Assembly: GCA_913048525.1 (NCBI GenBank)
Contig: CAJWWP010000017.1
Location: forward strand, 1-34,516
Source of the DNA: GCA-002712965 sp913048525
GTDB taxonomy: Bacteria; Chloroflexota; Dehalococcoidia; Lucifugimonadales; UBA826
Direction: 5' to 3'
DNA length: 34,516 nucleotides
Under the pieces are notes generated by a model. That model saw only the letters and a list, made by a program, of their open reading frames with translations. It made no database searches and was not told where the DNA came from. The position numbers and the translations under genes were made by a program. Below are positions 7,980 to 16,437 of the stretch, in pieces (the first letter of the stretch is position 1; every line of letters starts with the position of its first letter).

Positions 7980-9134
7980 ATGACTACACAGAAAAGAGAC
8001 TATTACGAGATACTCGGTGTTTCGAGAAACGCCAGTGATGACGACTTGAAAAAGGCGTTCAGGAAGCTGGCTTTTGAATTTCACCCCGATCGGAATAAAG
8101 ATAAGGACGCCGAGGAAAAATTTAAGGAAATCAATGAAGCGTACCAGGTTCTTTCAGATCAGGACAAAAGGGCACGATATGATCAATTTGGGCATGCGGG
8201 CCTGACTGGCAATGGCGGCGGAGGTTCAGGATTTGGTGGTTTCGAGGACGTGGGTGGATTTGGAGATATATTTGATTCTTTCTTTGGGGGCTCTGGTTTT
8301 GGGTCTAGATCTTCAACTAGCAAAAATAGACCCGCAAGAGGATCTGATCTGAAGTATTCGATGGATTTAAACTTCGAAGAAGCCATATTTGGGACAGAAA
8401 AAGAGTTTGATATTAATAGAATAGAGTCTTGTAGTAACTGTCGGGGATCTAAAAGTGAACCTGGAAGTGATGTTTCTACATGTAGGTCCTGCAATGGTCA
8501 AGGCCAAGTACGCAGGGCACAGCAAAGTGCTTTTGGTCAGTTTGTACAAGTGACTGATTGCAATGCATGTAGAGGAGAAGGAAAGACCATTACCAATCCA
8601 TGTACCCAATGTAGAGGACAGGGAAAACAAAGAAGAAAGCGAAAAATAGCCACAACTATCCCTGCCGGGGTGAGAGAGGACACCCAGATTCGCCTTACAG
8701 GTGAAGGAGAACACGGATTTAATGGAGGTCCTCCGGGGGATTTGTTTGTCGTATTTCACATAGAGGAACATCCTTTTTTTGCTAGAGATGGTATAAATAT
8801 CAGGCTGGATGTACCCGTGAATATAGTACAGGCTTCTCTTGGCGGAACTATAGTCGTTCCGACGATAGAAGGTGATGTTGAGCTAACCATTCCGGCTGGG
8901 ACTCAGAACGGAAGAGTTTTTAGACTTAAAGGAAAAGGAGTTGCTCAAATTCAAGGCACACGCCGCGGTGATCAACTAGTGAAAATCAATTTAAGGGTGC
9001 CTACCAAGTTGGATAATACGCAGAAAGATCTTCTGGAGAAGCTTGGGACTACATTGCCCCAAATGGGTGACGATGAAGATACAGGAATCTTCAGTAGATT
9101 TAAAAATGTTTTTGGTGGTCGGGAAAGTAGCTAG
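7980..9134 (+). CDS. dnaJ: Chaperone protein DnaJ (type I Hsp40)
   Basis: This 384-residue co-chaperone delivers unfolded clients to DnaK and stimulates its ATPase. Domains in order: J-domain (residues 7-70) with HPD at 35-37; a Gly/Phe-rich linker to about 110; a four-repeat zinc-binding region; two C-terminal substrate-binding domains; and a short acidic tail. The zinc repeats read CSNCRGSK, CRSCNGQG, CNACRGEG and CTQCRGQG. The first departs from CxxCxGxG only in its last residues. The gene sits directly before prmA and rsmE, the order found in the Firmicutes dnaK operon (dnaJ-prmA-rsmE). hrcA, grpE and dnaK are absent here, so this is a cut-down version of that cluster. Confidence 0.96.
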   Translation: MTTQKRDYYEILGVSRNASDDDLKKAFRKLAFEFHPDRNKDKDAEEKFKEINEAYQVLSDQDKRARYDQFGHAGLTGNGGGGSGFGGFEDVGGFGDIFDSFFGGSGFGSRSSTSKNRPARGSDLKYSMDLNFEEAIFGTEKEFDINRIESCSNCRGSKSEPGSDVSTCRSCNGQGQVRRAQQSAFGQFVQVTDCNACRGEGKTITNPCTQCRGQGKQRRKRKIATTIPAGVREDTQIRLTGEGEHGFNGGPPGDLFVVFHIEEHPFFARDGINIRLDVPVNIVQASLGGTIVVPTIEGDVELTIPAGTQNGRVFRLKGKGVAQIQGTRRGDQLVKINLRVPTKLDNTQKDLLEKLGTTLPQMGDDEDTGIFSRFKNVFGGRESS

Positions 9135-10036
9135 TGAGATGGTTGGAACTGTGTGTTGATGTCCCGCCAGAATTTGTAGAACCGATTTCTCACATTTTTT
9201 ACAGGTATGGATATGGTGGGGTTTCCATCGAGAGTCCTGCTGATTTCAATCCTGACGAAGGTGAAAAGGCTCCAGTTCCTGAAACACTGAGCGTTCGGAC
9301 CTACATCCCGAAGGATGCTTCAACTGACGAACGAAGAGCGAATATTGAGATTGGAGTGAAATTAATTAATCATATCCATCCAATTGCGCCTCTTAGAGAA
9401 CGAGAAATAAAGGATGAGGACTGGGAAACTAATTGGAAGCAATATTTTCATCCGATTAGAGTTGGCAAAAAGTTAGTGATATGCCCAACTTGGCAGAAAT
9501 ATGATTCGCTGTTAGGTGACGTCCTTATTCATTTAGATCCAGGAATGGCATTTGGCACTGGGCATCACCCTACAACTCGAATGTGCATGGAATTGCTGGA
9601 GGAAACTATTGCTGGCGGTGAGAAAATTATAGATCTTGGATGCGGGTCAGGAATACTATCAGTAACTGCAGTCAAGCTGGGTGCAGGCTCTTCTCTCGGA
9701 CTCGAAATAGAACTTAATGCTGTCAAGGTAGCGGAGGAAAATTGTGTTTTGAATGGGGTTGATGAAGCAATAACGGTTCTCAATGAAACACTTCCCAACA
9801 ATCGGTACTCTGAAGAAGATTTCGATTTAGCATTAGCTAATATATCGGCCAAAGTTATTATTGAACTTGCTGAGCATCTGACAAGAGGACTAAGAACTGG
9901 TGGAAAGCTGATTTTGTCTGGGGTGCTTGAAAGTGATTTGGAGGACGTTCGAGACGTTTTCTACCGCCTTGGAGTCGTTTTCCACGAGGTTATTACCGAT
10001 GGTGATTGGACTGCTGTGTTAGCAACAAAAAGGTAA
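9134..10036 (+). CDS. prmA: Ribosomal protein L11 methyltransferase
   Basis: This 300-residue SAM-dependent enzyme methylates ribosomal protein L11. Signs: the PrmA substrate-recognition N-domain (MRWLELCVDVPPEFVEPIS), the linker DEDWETNWKQYFHPIRVG, PGMAFGTGHHPTTRMCMELL, and SAM motif I IIDLGCGSGILSVTAVKLGA, followed by LANISAKVI (the NIxA-type motif). The start is a GTG at 9134 that shares one base with the dnaJ TAG stop, so translation is probably coupled. A nearby ATG at 9139 is out of frame. No residue deletions are seen in the catalytic core. Confidence 0.95.
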   Translation: MRWLELCVDVPPEFVEPISHIFYRYGYGGVSIESPADFNPDEGEKAPVPETLSVRTYIPKDASTDERRANIEIGVKLINHIHPIAPLREREIKDEDWETNWKQYFHPIRVGKKLVICPTWQKYDSLLGDVLIHLDPGMAFGTGHHPTTRMCMELLEETIAGGEKIIDLGCGSGILSVTAVKLGAGSSLGLEIELNAVKVAEENCVLNGVDEAITVLNETLPNNRYSEEDFDLALANISAKVIIELAEHLTRGLRTGGKLILSGVLESDLEDVRDVFYRLGVVFHEVITDGDWTAVLATKR

Positions 10037-10052
10037 TATCGGAAGGTGAGGA

Positions 10053-10793
10053 TTGCACAGATTTTTTATCCCAAAAGAATCCGAGTCCGAAGAGAAAATA
10101 GTATTTTCAAATGAACAATCTGCGCAAATCACAAGAGTTTTAAGATTCGGTACGGGTGATTTGGTTATAACCTTTGACGGTAGCGGTTATGAGCAAACAG
10201 TTAGGCTTGACTTGATCGATAGGTATTCGTGCAGCGGGACGGTTATTAACCGTCGCCAAGGCAATAGTGAGCCTCGAGTCAAGGTTACGCTCTATCAAGC
10301 ACTAATAAAACAGGATAGATTTGAATACACCCTTCAAAAAGGAGTAGAGATCGGTATTACTACATTCTCGCCGATCATATCGTCGAGGACGCAGCCGTTT
10401 CAACTGACTTCTTCTCGTCTAACTAGGTGGCGAAAAATCATTATGGAGTCGGCAGAGCAGTCAGGAAGGGTGATTCTTCCAGATTTAACAGCACCTGTCT
10501 CTCTTGATGAGGCATTAAAAACTTCTAGCGGCTTGAAATTAATTCCTTGGGAGAATGAAACTCAGGTAAGTCTTCGTGAGGTACTTAGGGACCAAGATGT
10601 CACTGCAATGAGGGAAGGTGCCGATGTAGCTATTTTCATAGGCCCAGTTGGTGGTTTTTCCCCTGAAGAGATCCAAGCTGCCGAAAACAGTGGAGTGATT
10701 CCAGTGTCTTTGGGCAAGAGAGTTCTTAGGTCTGAAACTGCTGGTATAGCGGCAGCTGTCGGAGTGTTATATGAGTCTGGCGACATGGGCTAG
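10053..10793 (+). CDS. rsmE: 16S rRNA (uracil(1498)-N3)-methyltransferase
   Basis: This 246-residue SPOUT-class enzyme makes m3U1498 in 16S rRNA. Signs: the N-terminal HRFFIPKES barrel start, ALIKQDRFEYTLQKGVEIG, ESAEQSGRVILPDL, and the SAM knot IFIGPVGGFSPEEIQAA with SLGKRVLRSETAGIAA near the C-terminus. The start is a TTG at 10053 with GGAAGGTGAGG just upstream; the HRFF motif fixes it and no ATG fits. It ends the dnaJ-prmA-rsmE set, 16 bases after prmA, and is convergent with gpsA. Confidence 0.95.
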   Translation: MHRFFIPKESESEEKIVFSNEQSAQITRVLRFGTGDLVITFDGSGYEQTVRLDLIDRYSCSGTVINRRQGNSEPRVKVTLYQALIKQDRFEYTLQKGVEIGITTFSPIISSRTQPFQLTSSRLTRWRKIIMESAEQSGRVILPDLTAPVSLDEALKTSSGLKLIPWENETQVSLREVLRDQDVTAMREGADVAIFIGPVGGFSPEEIQAAENSGVIPVSLGKRVLRSETAGIAAAVGVLYESGDMG

Positions 10794-10812
10794 TTAATAT
10801 GATATATAAGTA

Positions 10813-10845
10813 TTATCTGCAGAATGTGGCTGCAAGATAAGTTTT
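10813..10845 (+). terminator. Hairpin downstream of rsmE
   Basis: TTATCTGCAG at 10813-10822 pairs with CTGC-A-AGATAA at 10830-10840 (one bulged A, 7-base loop), followed by GTTTTAG. It sits about 20 bases after the rsmE stop and before the convergent gpsA end. The short T run makes it a weak or bidirectional terminator. Confidence 0.5.
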
Positions 10846-10898
10846 AGAGTCGGGTTGGAAGAGTCTGTTGTTAATGGTTGGATTCTCAATATACATAA

Positions 10899-11897
10899 CT
10901 ATAGCTCTGAAGTAGGAGATCGGCCCATTAACTCGGCAACTGCATCCAGTGGGGTAACTCCATCAAATAGGACGCTGTAGACTGACTTAGTCAACGGAAT
11001 ATCTATGTTCATAGTTTCAGCTATCTGAACTACTTCCTGTGTCGTACCTATTCCTTCCGCTATGTTCTCCATGGCATCTGTTATGTCCTCTAGAGACATC
11101 CCGGACGCCAACATTCTTCCCAGCGAGTTGTTGCGACTTAGCTTACTTGAACAAGTTGCAATTACATCTCCCATTCCAGCGAGACCTGCAAAAGTGGCTG
11201 GATTTGCCCCGAGACTAACTCCCAGGCGTGAAATTTCCGCCAACCCCCTGGTTATGATGGAAGCTTTGGCATTGTCGCCGAAGCCTAAGCCATCAGATAT
11301 GCCCGCCGCAATAGCTACGATATTCTTTAGAGCTCCGGCTAGTTCGACTCCTATCACATCCCTATTTGTATAAACTCTTAAGTTTGACGAGTTGAGAAAT
11401 GTCTGGGCATAAGTTGCGGTAGCTTCGTCTGTGGATGCAATAACTGTTGACGAGGGCTTTCCAACAATGATCTCCTTTGCAAGATTTGGACCTGACATTA
11501 CACAAATGTTATTCTCAGTTAAATCCAATTCTTCTTGCAGAACAACGGTCATCCGTTTCCCGGTTTTAGGCTCCAAACCCTTTGTGGCACTAATCGCTAT
11601 TTTTTCGGGCGAGATAACTGAGGACAACTGGGTGGCATTTTTCCTCAGGGATGCTGCTGGAACTGCAAATATAATTAGATCAGAGTTTTCGATAGCCTCT
11701 TTGGGCGATGAGGTAATAATGATTGTTTCAGGAAAGGGAACCCCAGGCACAAATCTTTGGTTCTCATTTTCTGTCTGCAGTTCATGGGCTTCACCGGAAG
11801 TCCTCGCAAGTAGCATAACTTCCCTATTTTCGCGAGCGTTGATTATGCCTAGGGTTGTTCCCCAGGTGGTGGTCCCAATTATCGCAATTTTAGCCAT
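10899..11897 (-). CDS. gpsA: NAD(P)-dependent glycerol-3-phosphate dehydrogenase
   Basis: This enzyme reduces dihydroxyacetone phosphate to sn-glycerol-3-phosphate, the backbone for phospholipids. I place the start at the ATG at 11897 (MAKIAIIGTT...), giving 332 residues. A longer TTG start at 11930 would add 11 residues not typical of the family. Signs: a Rossmann N-terminus, FAVPAASLR, ISATKGLEPKTGKRM, VMSGPNLAKEI, and the catalytic helix GVELAGALKNIVAIAAGI with the Lys, then NAKASIITRGL. The nucleotide-binding loop is GTTTWG rather than the usual GxGxWG. The gene lies 44 bases after plsY, which uses its product, so the pair makes metabolic sense. Confidence 0.93.
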   Translation of the reverse strand: MAKIAIIGTTTWGTTLGIINARENREVMLLARTSGEAHELQTENENQRFVPGVPFPETIIITSSPKEAIENSDLIIFAVPAASLRKNATQLSSVISPEKIAISATKGLEPKTGKRMTVVLQEELDLTENNICVMSGPNLAKEIIVGKPSSTVIASTDEATATYAQTFLNSSNLRVYTNRDVIGVELAGALKNIVAIAAGISDGLGFGDNAKASIITRGLAEISRLGVSLGANPATFAGLAGMGDVIATCSSKLSRNNSLGRMLASGMSLEDITDAMENIAEGIGTTQEVVQIAETMNIDIPLTKSVYSVLFDGVTPLDAVAELMGRSPTSEL

Positions 11898-11941
11898 ACT
11901 TTTGTCCACGAAATCCTTTAGTCCAATCAATAGGTAATTTT

Positions 11942-12592
11942 TTAGGTCTTTTCTCCCAGCTTGCTTTCATTACCAGTAATTAACCTTTTAATATTCTCTC
12001 TGTGCAGGATAATTGTTATTGAAGACCCGATTATGCCGTAGGAGATATAGATCAAAGGAATATTTGGAACTCCTTCGATGCCTGCATTATTAAGTATCGC
12101 TAATGCAGTGATGAATGATCCTCCAACTGCTGACCCTATGATAGATCCCAGTGAAACGTATTTGGTTACTCCTATTACTGGAGCGGCGGCCAATGCAGCC
12201 GCTAATCCTGACCACGGCGATAGAACAATGAGTGCTGCCCAACCTGAAGCAATTCCCTTGCCCCCCTTGAAATTAGTGAACAATGGCCAACTGTGTCCAG
12301 CTATAGTTGCCAGTCCTGTAAGCGAGTGTGACCAGTTCGGGGTTTCCAATATATATACTGTTATAGCTACTGGAATTGCTGCCTTTCCCATGTCTAGAGC
12401 CAATGCGACTATTCCCCAAATAGGTCCACATACGCGCGCGACATTAGTGGCCCCGGTGCTTCCGCTACCAAAGTTCCTAATATCGATACCTTTTACTAGT
12501 TTTCCGATAAGCAAGCCAAACGAAATGGATCCAACTAGATATCCCAGAACTATGAAAGTGATTCCAGTAATTACACCCATCACCGCTTCCAT
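11942..12592 (-). CDS. plsY: Acyl-phosphate:glycerol-3-phosphate acyltransferase
   Basis: This 216-residue integral membrane enzyme acylates glycerol-3-phosphate from acyl phosphate, the first step of phosphatidic acid synthesis. Hydrophobic helices alternate with the three conserved loops: GSISFGLLIGKL, RNFGSGSTGATNVAR with the Gly/Ser/Asn phosphate-binding motif, and AGHSWPLFTNFKGGKGIASG with the His and KGGKG motif. Its start overlaps the end of der by 13 bases, which suggests translational coupling. gpsA, which makes its substrate, comes next. Confidence 0.95.
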   Translation of the reverse strand: MEAVMGVITGITFIVLGYLVGSISFGLLIGKLVKGIDIRNFGSGSTGATNVARVCGPIWGIVALALDMGKAAIPVAITVYILETPNWSHSLTGLATIAGHSWPLFTNFKGGKGIASGWAALIVLSPWSGLAAALAAAPVIGVTKYVSLGSIIGSAVGGSFITALAILNNAGIEGVPNIPLIYISYGIIGSSITIILHRENIKRLITGNESKLGEKT

Positions 12593-13917
12593 CCCCTAAA
12601 TCGGAATCTAATAGGAGCACCTTCAAAGGTATATTCTTGACGGAGCTTGTTTTCGAGATACCTCCTATATGAAAAATGGATCATATCTGTATGGTTCACA
12701 AAGAATGTAAAACTTGGAGGCATGGTGGTATCTTGCATAGCACTGTATACCTTCAGCACCTTGCGGCCACCTGATGGTGGAGGGTTTTCTGCAACTGCAG
12801 ATAAAATCGTTCGTCTTATGTCAGGTCTGGGTATTCCCTTTGACCATTCCACTTGAACTCGGAGTGCAGTGTCTAATAATTCATTGACACCATCGGTTTT
12901 CAAGGCTGATGTGAAAACTATAGGAGCGTAGGAGGCGAATTTAAATTTTTCTCTTATTCGCCCTTTCATAGTTTGTTTATCTAGCCCTATCTCATGGCGA
13001 AGATCCCATTTATTTACAACTATTATGATGCCTCTGTAGGTTTCTAATATGTAGCTGGCTATATGCGTGTCTTGGCTGGTGGCGAATTCCGAGGCATCTA
13101 GAACCAAAGCGGCTATATGGCATCGTTCTACCGCTCGAATTGATCTTAATACGCTATAGTGCTCAATGCCTTGTTTAATACTGCCTCTTCGCCTTATTCC
13201 TGCGGTATCAATAAGTTGAATTTCTCTATCTTGATATACGATGGTGGTATCAACCGGATCTCTCGTAGTTCCGGAGATTTCACTTACTATTGCTCTACTT
13301 TCGCCTGTTATAGAGTTGAGTAACATAGACTTTCCGACGTTGGTCCTGCCTACGATTGCTAGTTTAAGATCCGCCTCCGGTGCCAGATAACTTTCCTGAT
13401 TTGGGAAATGCTTGAGTATTTGCTCCATGAGTTCGTCCAACCCAATGTTGTGGTAGGCGCTGATAGGAATTGGATCGCCTAAACCTAGCTCATAAAGTTC
13501 AACTGCTAGGCTTTTACGTTGATCGTTGTCTGATTTACTGGCCGCGAGTACCGTAGGTTTACCAGTCTTTCGAATTAGGTCTGCCACGTCCCTATCTGCT
13601 GCTGTAATGCCCTCTGAAACATCTACGAGCAGTGTTATAACGTCACACTGGCTAATAGCAAAATGAATCTGGTCACTTACCTGTTTCCAAATAACATCGT
13701 CAGGAAATAAATCCAAGCCTCCGGTATCAACTAGCACAAAGGGTTGCTCTGACCACTCGGTTTCTGCCATGACTCTGTCTCTGGTCGTGCCGGCTATGTC
13801 AGACACAATCGATTGGCGTCTTCCTGTTAGCCTGTTAAAAAGGGTAGATTTACCTACGTTGGGCCTTCCAACTATAGCCACTGTCGGTTTCATTGGTGCG
13901 GCTTGTTGTTGGTTCAA
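12580..13917 (-). CDS. der: Ribosome-associated GTPase Der (EngA), tandem G domains
   Basis: This 445-residue protein has two GTPase domains and a KH-like C-terminal domain, and is needed for 50S subunit assembly. G domain 1: GRPNVGKS at 17-24, DTGGLD at 64-69, SKSD at 127-130. G domain 2: GRTNVGKS at 190-197, DTAGIRRRG at 237-245, NKWD at 302-305. The C-terminus has PPSFTFFVNHTDMIHFSYRRYLENKLR and ends FRFRGWKR, typical of Der. The G4 motif of domain 1 is SKSD instead of NKxD. The start is a TTG at 13917 with AGGACGG upstream; an ATG at 13893 lacks such a site but begins closer to the conserved PTVAIVGRPNVGKS. Confidence 0.95.
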   Translation of the reverse strand: MNQQQAAPMKPTVAIVGRPNVGKSTLFNRLTGRRQSIVSDIAGTTRDRVMAETEWSEQPFVLVDTGGLDLFPDDVIWKQVSDQIHFAISQCDVITLLVDVSEGITAADRDVADLIRKTGKPTVLAASKSDNDQRKSLAVELYELGLGDPIPISAYHNIGLDELMEQILKHFPNQESYLAPEADLKLAIVGRTNVGKSMLLNSITGESRAIVSEISGTTRDPVDTTIVYQDREIQLIDTAGIRRRGSIKQGIEHYSVLRSIRAVERCHIAALVLDASEFATSQDTHIASYILETYRGIIIVVNKWDLRHEIGLDKQTMKGRIREKFKFASYAPIVFTSALKTDGVNELLDTALRVQVEWSKGIPRPDIRRTILSAVAENPPPSGGRKVLKVYSAMQDTTMPPSFTFFVNHTDMIHFSYRRYLENKLRQEYTFEGAPIRFRFRGWKR

Positions 13918-13980
13918 GTTTTCCGTCCTATTGCTAGGCTGGGTGGATCCAGTCTCGCTAACTAAATATCAAATGATACT

Positions 13981-14895
13981 CTAGTACCCAAAAAGTTCTG
14001 CAAGAACGGCTTTTTGTGCGTGAAGTCTATTTTCGGCTTGATGATATACAACGGAGTTAGGATGCTCCAACATTCCTTCAGAGATTTCCTCTCCACGATG
14101 TGCCGGCATATCATGCATGAATAAAAAATCATCTTTTGCGAATTTCACTAATTGTTCATTAACCTGGTAGGAGGAAAAAACTGAGATTCGCTCTTTCTTC
14201 TCTTCTTCATCTCCCATACTTACCCATACGTCAGTATAGACAACATCAGCCTCAGAAACGGCATCTTTAGGATCCTCCGTCCATCTGATATTGGTACCTC
14301 GCTTTTTTGCCATAATTTTGGCTTGATTCCAAATGTCTTCGGGCAGTCTATAACTATGAGGGGATGCGATACTGAAGTCCATCCCTGCGGATGAACACGC
14401 GAGCGCTAGACTCCCTGCGATATTATTGCCATCTCCAACAAAGGCTAGTTTTAGACCCTCAAGGCCACCTTTTCTTTCAAATATTGTCAGGCAGTCGCCT
14501 AAGGCTTGACACGGGTGAGCTTGATCTGAGAGTGCGTTTACAATCGGAATTGATGTGTTCTCTGCCAGGAGCTCGAGGCTGTGGTGTGAAAATACTCTCG
14601 CTACTACGCAGTCTACGAGCCTATCAAGAACCTTAGCGACGTCTTCTTCCGGTTCCCTCACCCCGAGACCAATTTCATTGTTACTTAGAAAAATGCAGGT
14701 TCCTCCCATCTGTTTCACCCCGACCTCAAAACTAACCCTTGTTCTAAGGGAAGGTTTTTCAAATACCAAGGCAACTGTTTTTCCAGACAAAATTTGAGGT
14801 GTATTCCCTTGTTTGATTGATGCTGCCTTGGAAATAATTCCGTCGACCTCACCGTCACCTAAATCTAAAATGGAAAGAAAATCTTTGTTTTTCAT
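13981..14895 (-). CDS. argF: Ornithine carbamoyltransferase
   Basis: This 304-residue enzyme makes citrulline from ornithine and carbamoyl phosphate in arginine synthesis. Carbamoyl-phosphate binding SLRTR lies at 49-53, with HPCQ at 127-130. The OTC-type DVWVSMGDE lies near 222-230 and PAHRGEEI follows at 264-271. The usual HCLP motif near the ornithine site reads HDMP here (261-264), so the Cys that closes over ornithine is replaced by Asp. The overall pattern still favours OTC over aspartate carbamoyltransferase. No other arg gene is in the window, so it sits outside an arginine operon. Confidence 0.92.
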   Translation of the reverse strand: MKNKDFLSILDLGDGEVDGIISKAASIKQGNTPQILSGKTVALVFEKPSLRTRVSFEVGVKQMGGTCIFLSNNEIGLGVREPEEDVAKVLDRLVDCVVARVFSHHSLELLAENTSIPIVNALSDQAHPCQALGDCLTIFERKGGLEGLKLAFVGDGNNIAGSLALACSSAGMDFSIASPHSYRLPEDIWNQAKIMAKKRGTNIRWTEDPKDAVSEADVVYTDVWVSMGDEEEKKERISVFSSYQVNEQLVKFAKDDFLFMHDMPAHRGEEISEGMLEHPNSVVYHQAENRLHAQKAVLAELFGY

Positions 14896-15024
14896 TCAGT
14901 AATTTAACTCTTTGGATTACTCTCTGAAGGGTGTTTTGAAGATGTTAACCCTTTAACTTCATTCAAGGAAGTCTGGGAATGGTGCCTATTTGATCGAACC
15001 AACAGATTGGTCTCGACTCAAAAA

Positions 15025-15708
15025 CTAATCGATTAAGTCAGGTCGCTGCTTTCTCGTTCGTAGACATGACTGTTCCTCTCTCCAGATTTGTATGTCCTTA
15101 TGGTTTCCGGATAGAAGTACTTTGGGTACCTCCATTCCCCTGTATGTGACAGGACGTGTGAATTGGGGAAACTGAAGGTTACCGTTGTAAAAGGAATCAT
15201 TCTCTATTGACTCCTTAGATCCCACGGTTCCAGGTATTAGTCGTGAAACAGCGTCAATTATCGTCATAGCAGGAAGTTCCCCACCACTTAATACGTAGTC
15301 ACCTACGCTGATTTCATCGGTCGCTAGGTATTGGCGGACTCTGTCATCCACTCCTTCATATCTACCACAAATCAACACTAGCTCCTTATTTCCTGACAGT
15401 TCTTGGGCGATTTCATGATTGAAAGTTCTACCTTGAGGAGTCATCAGTATTTTGGGGGTCCTGTTGTCAAGTGAGTGCTCTATTGCTACATTTTCAACGG
15501 CCTCAAAAATCGGTTCGGGTTTCATAAGCATTCCTGGGCCACCCCCAAATGGATAGTCATCGACTGTTCTATGTGGATTATTAGTGTAATCGCGGATGTT
15601 ATGAACGAATATTTGTATCACGTTGTCCTTTATAGCTCGAGCTAATATGCCTTCGTCTAAAGGAGATGAAAACATATTCGGGAACAAAGTGAAAATATGG
15701 AATTTCAT
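15025..15708 (-). CDS. trmD: tRNA (guanine(37)-N1)-methyltransferase
   Basis: This 227-residue SPOUT enzyme methylates G37 next to the anticodon and prevents frameshifting. Signs: MKFHIFTLFPNMF at the start, DDYPFGGGPGMLMKPEP, and the knot LICGRYEGVDDRVRQYLATDE followed by ISVGDYVLSGGELPAM, then the linker into the short C-terminal domain (RGMEVPKVLLSGNHKDIQIWR). It is usually next to rpsP, rimM and rplS, none of which are present here. It lies 17 bases after moaB and 129 bases before argF. Confidence 0.96.
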   Translation of the reverse strand: MKFHIFTLFPNMFSSPLDEGILARAIKDNVIQIFVHNIRDYTNNPHRTVDDYPFGGGPGMLMKPEPIFEAVENVAIEHSLDNRTPKILMTPQGRTFNHEIAQELSGNKELVLICGRYEGVDDRVRQYLATDEISVGDYVLSGGELPAMTIIDAVSRLIPGTVGSKESIENDSFYNGNLQFPQFTRPVTYRGMEVPKVLLSGNHKDIQIWREEQSCLRTRKQRPDLID

Positions 15709-15725
15709 TTTAGTCTGAGCCCGTT

Positions 15726-16250
15726 TCAGGGATTATCATGCAACCATCCAGCACCGCGAATGATTTGCAACCCATGTGGTATCGAGGGTAATACTACTTC
15801 TAGGCATTCTCTGACTGCTTTTGGACTGCCCGGCAGGTTAATGACCAGGCACCCTGATCTAACACCGGATGTTGACCGGCTCAGCATTGCATAAGGGGTT
15901 ATCTCAAAGGTTTTCATTCTCATTACTTCTGCTATGCCCGGTACCTCGATGTCCAATATTGACTTGGTCGCCTCAGGCGTTACGTCTCGTGGCCCAAGAC
16001 CAGTTCCACCTGTTGTTAACACAACATCAATTTCTCCGCCGTCACACCATAGCCTGAGTGTGTCAGCGATTGCATTTGTTTCGTCAGGTACTATATCCCT
16101 TTTCACTACAGATAGATTTGAATTCATGATCATGCTCGCGATTGTGTCTCCACTAACGTCCGTCTTACGCTCGCCTTTGAATCCCGAATCGCTTATTGTC
16201 AAAATTCCGACCCTAAACTGACTTTCTGTAATTGGATCCGTATTTGGCAT
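15726..16250 (-). CDS. moaB: Molybdopterin biosynthesis protein of the MoaB/Mog family
   Basis: This 174-residue MoaB/Mog-fold protein binds molybdopterin and probably adenylylates it for metal insertion. Signs: VGILTISDSGFKGERKTDVSGD at the N-terminus, VLTTGGTGLGPRDVTPEAT with the Asp of the active-site loop, and NLPGSPKAVRECLEVVLP near the C-terminus. It is the first gene of the minus-strand run. The choice between MoaB and Mog cannot be made from sequence alone. Its presence suggests that molybdoenzymes exist elsewhere in the genome, because ActB of ACIII does not need the cofactor. Confidence 0.88.
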   Translation of the reverse strand: MPNTDPITESQFRVGILTISDSGFKGERKTDVSGDTIASMIMNSNLSVVKRDIVPDETNAIADTLRLWCDGGEIDVVLTTGGTGLGPRDVTPEATKSILDIEVPGIAEVMRMKTFEITPYAMLSRSTSGVRSGCLVINLPGSPKAVRECLEVVLPSIPHGLQIIRGAGWLHDNP

Positions 16251-16269
16251 CTGGTTAAACCTATAAGAA

Positions 16270-16299
16270 ATATTAGAAGTGTTAAAAAAGAGAACTCAA
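16270..16299 (-). promoter_or_regulatory. Candidate promoter of the moaB-trmD-argF run
   Basis: Read on the minus strand, TTGAGT (16299-16294) is followed after 18 bases by TAATAT (16275-16270), each matching four of six consensus bases. The predicted start of transcription is about a dozen bases before the moaB ATG. Confidence 0.42.
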
Positions 16300-16437
16300 A
16301 ACATCTTGCTATGTTTGCATGCTCGTTGGGAGACTGTAAGAGCCGGTTATGCAAGACGGATATGTAAGGTTGATGGGCTGTCAACATATTAACACGGGTT
16401 GGGTGATTTCCTCTGCGAGAGGTTATTTAGGATTTCT

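Noticed and set aside
11431..12599. Long plus-strand open frames (168 and 173 codons) opposite gpsA and plsY
   Set aside because: They are antisense shadows of well-conserved genes, have no family resemblance or ribosome-binding site, and consist of low-complexity complements of the real proteins.
14896..15024. tRNA or small RNA gene between argF and trmD
   Set aside because: I looked for a cloverleaf (acceptor stem, GTTCRANYC-type T-arm) on both strands and found none; the stretch appears to be plain spacer.
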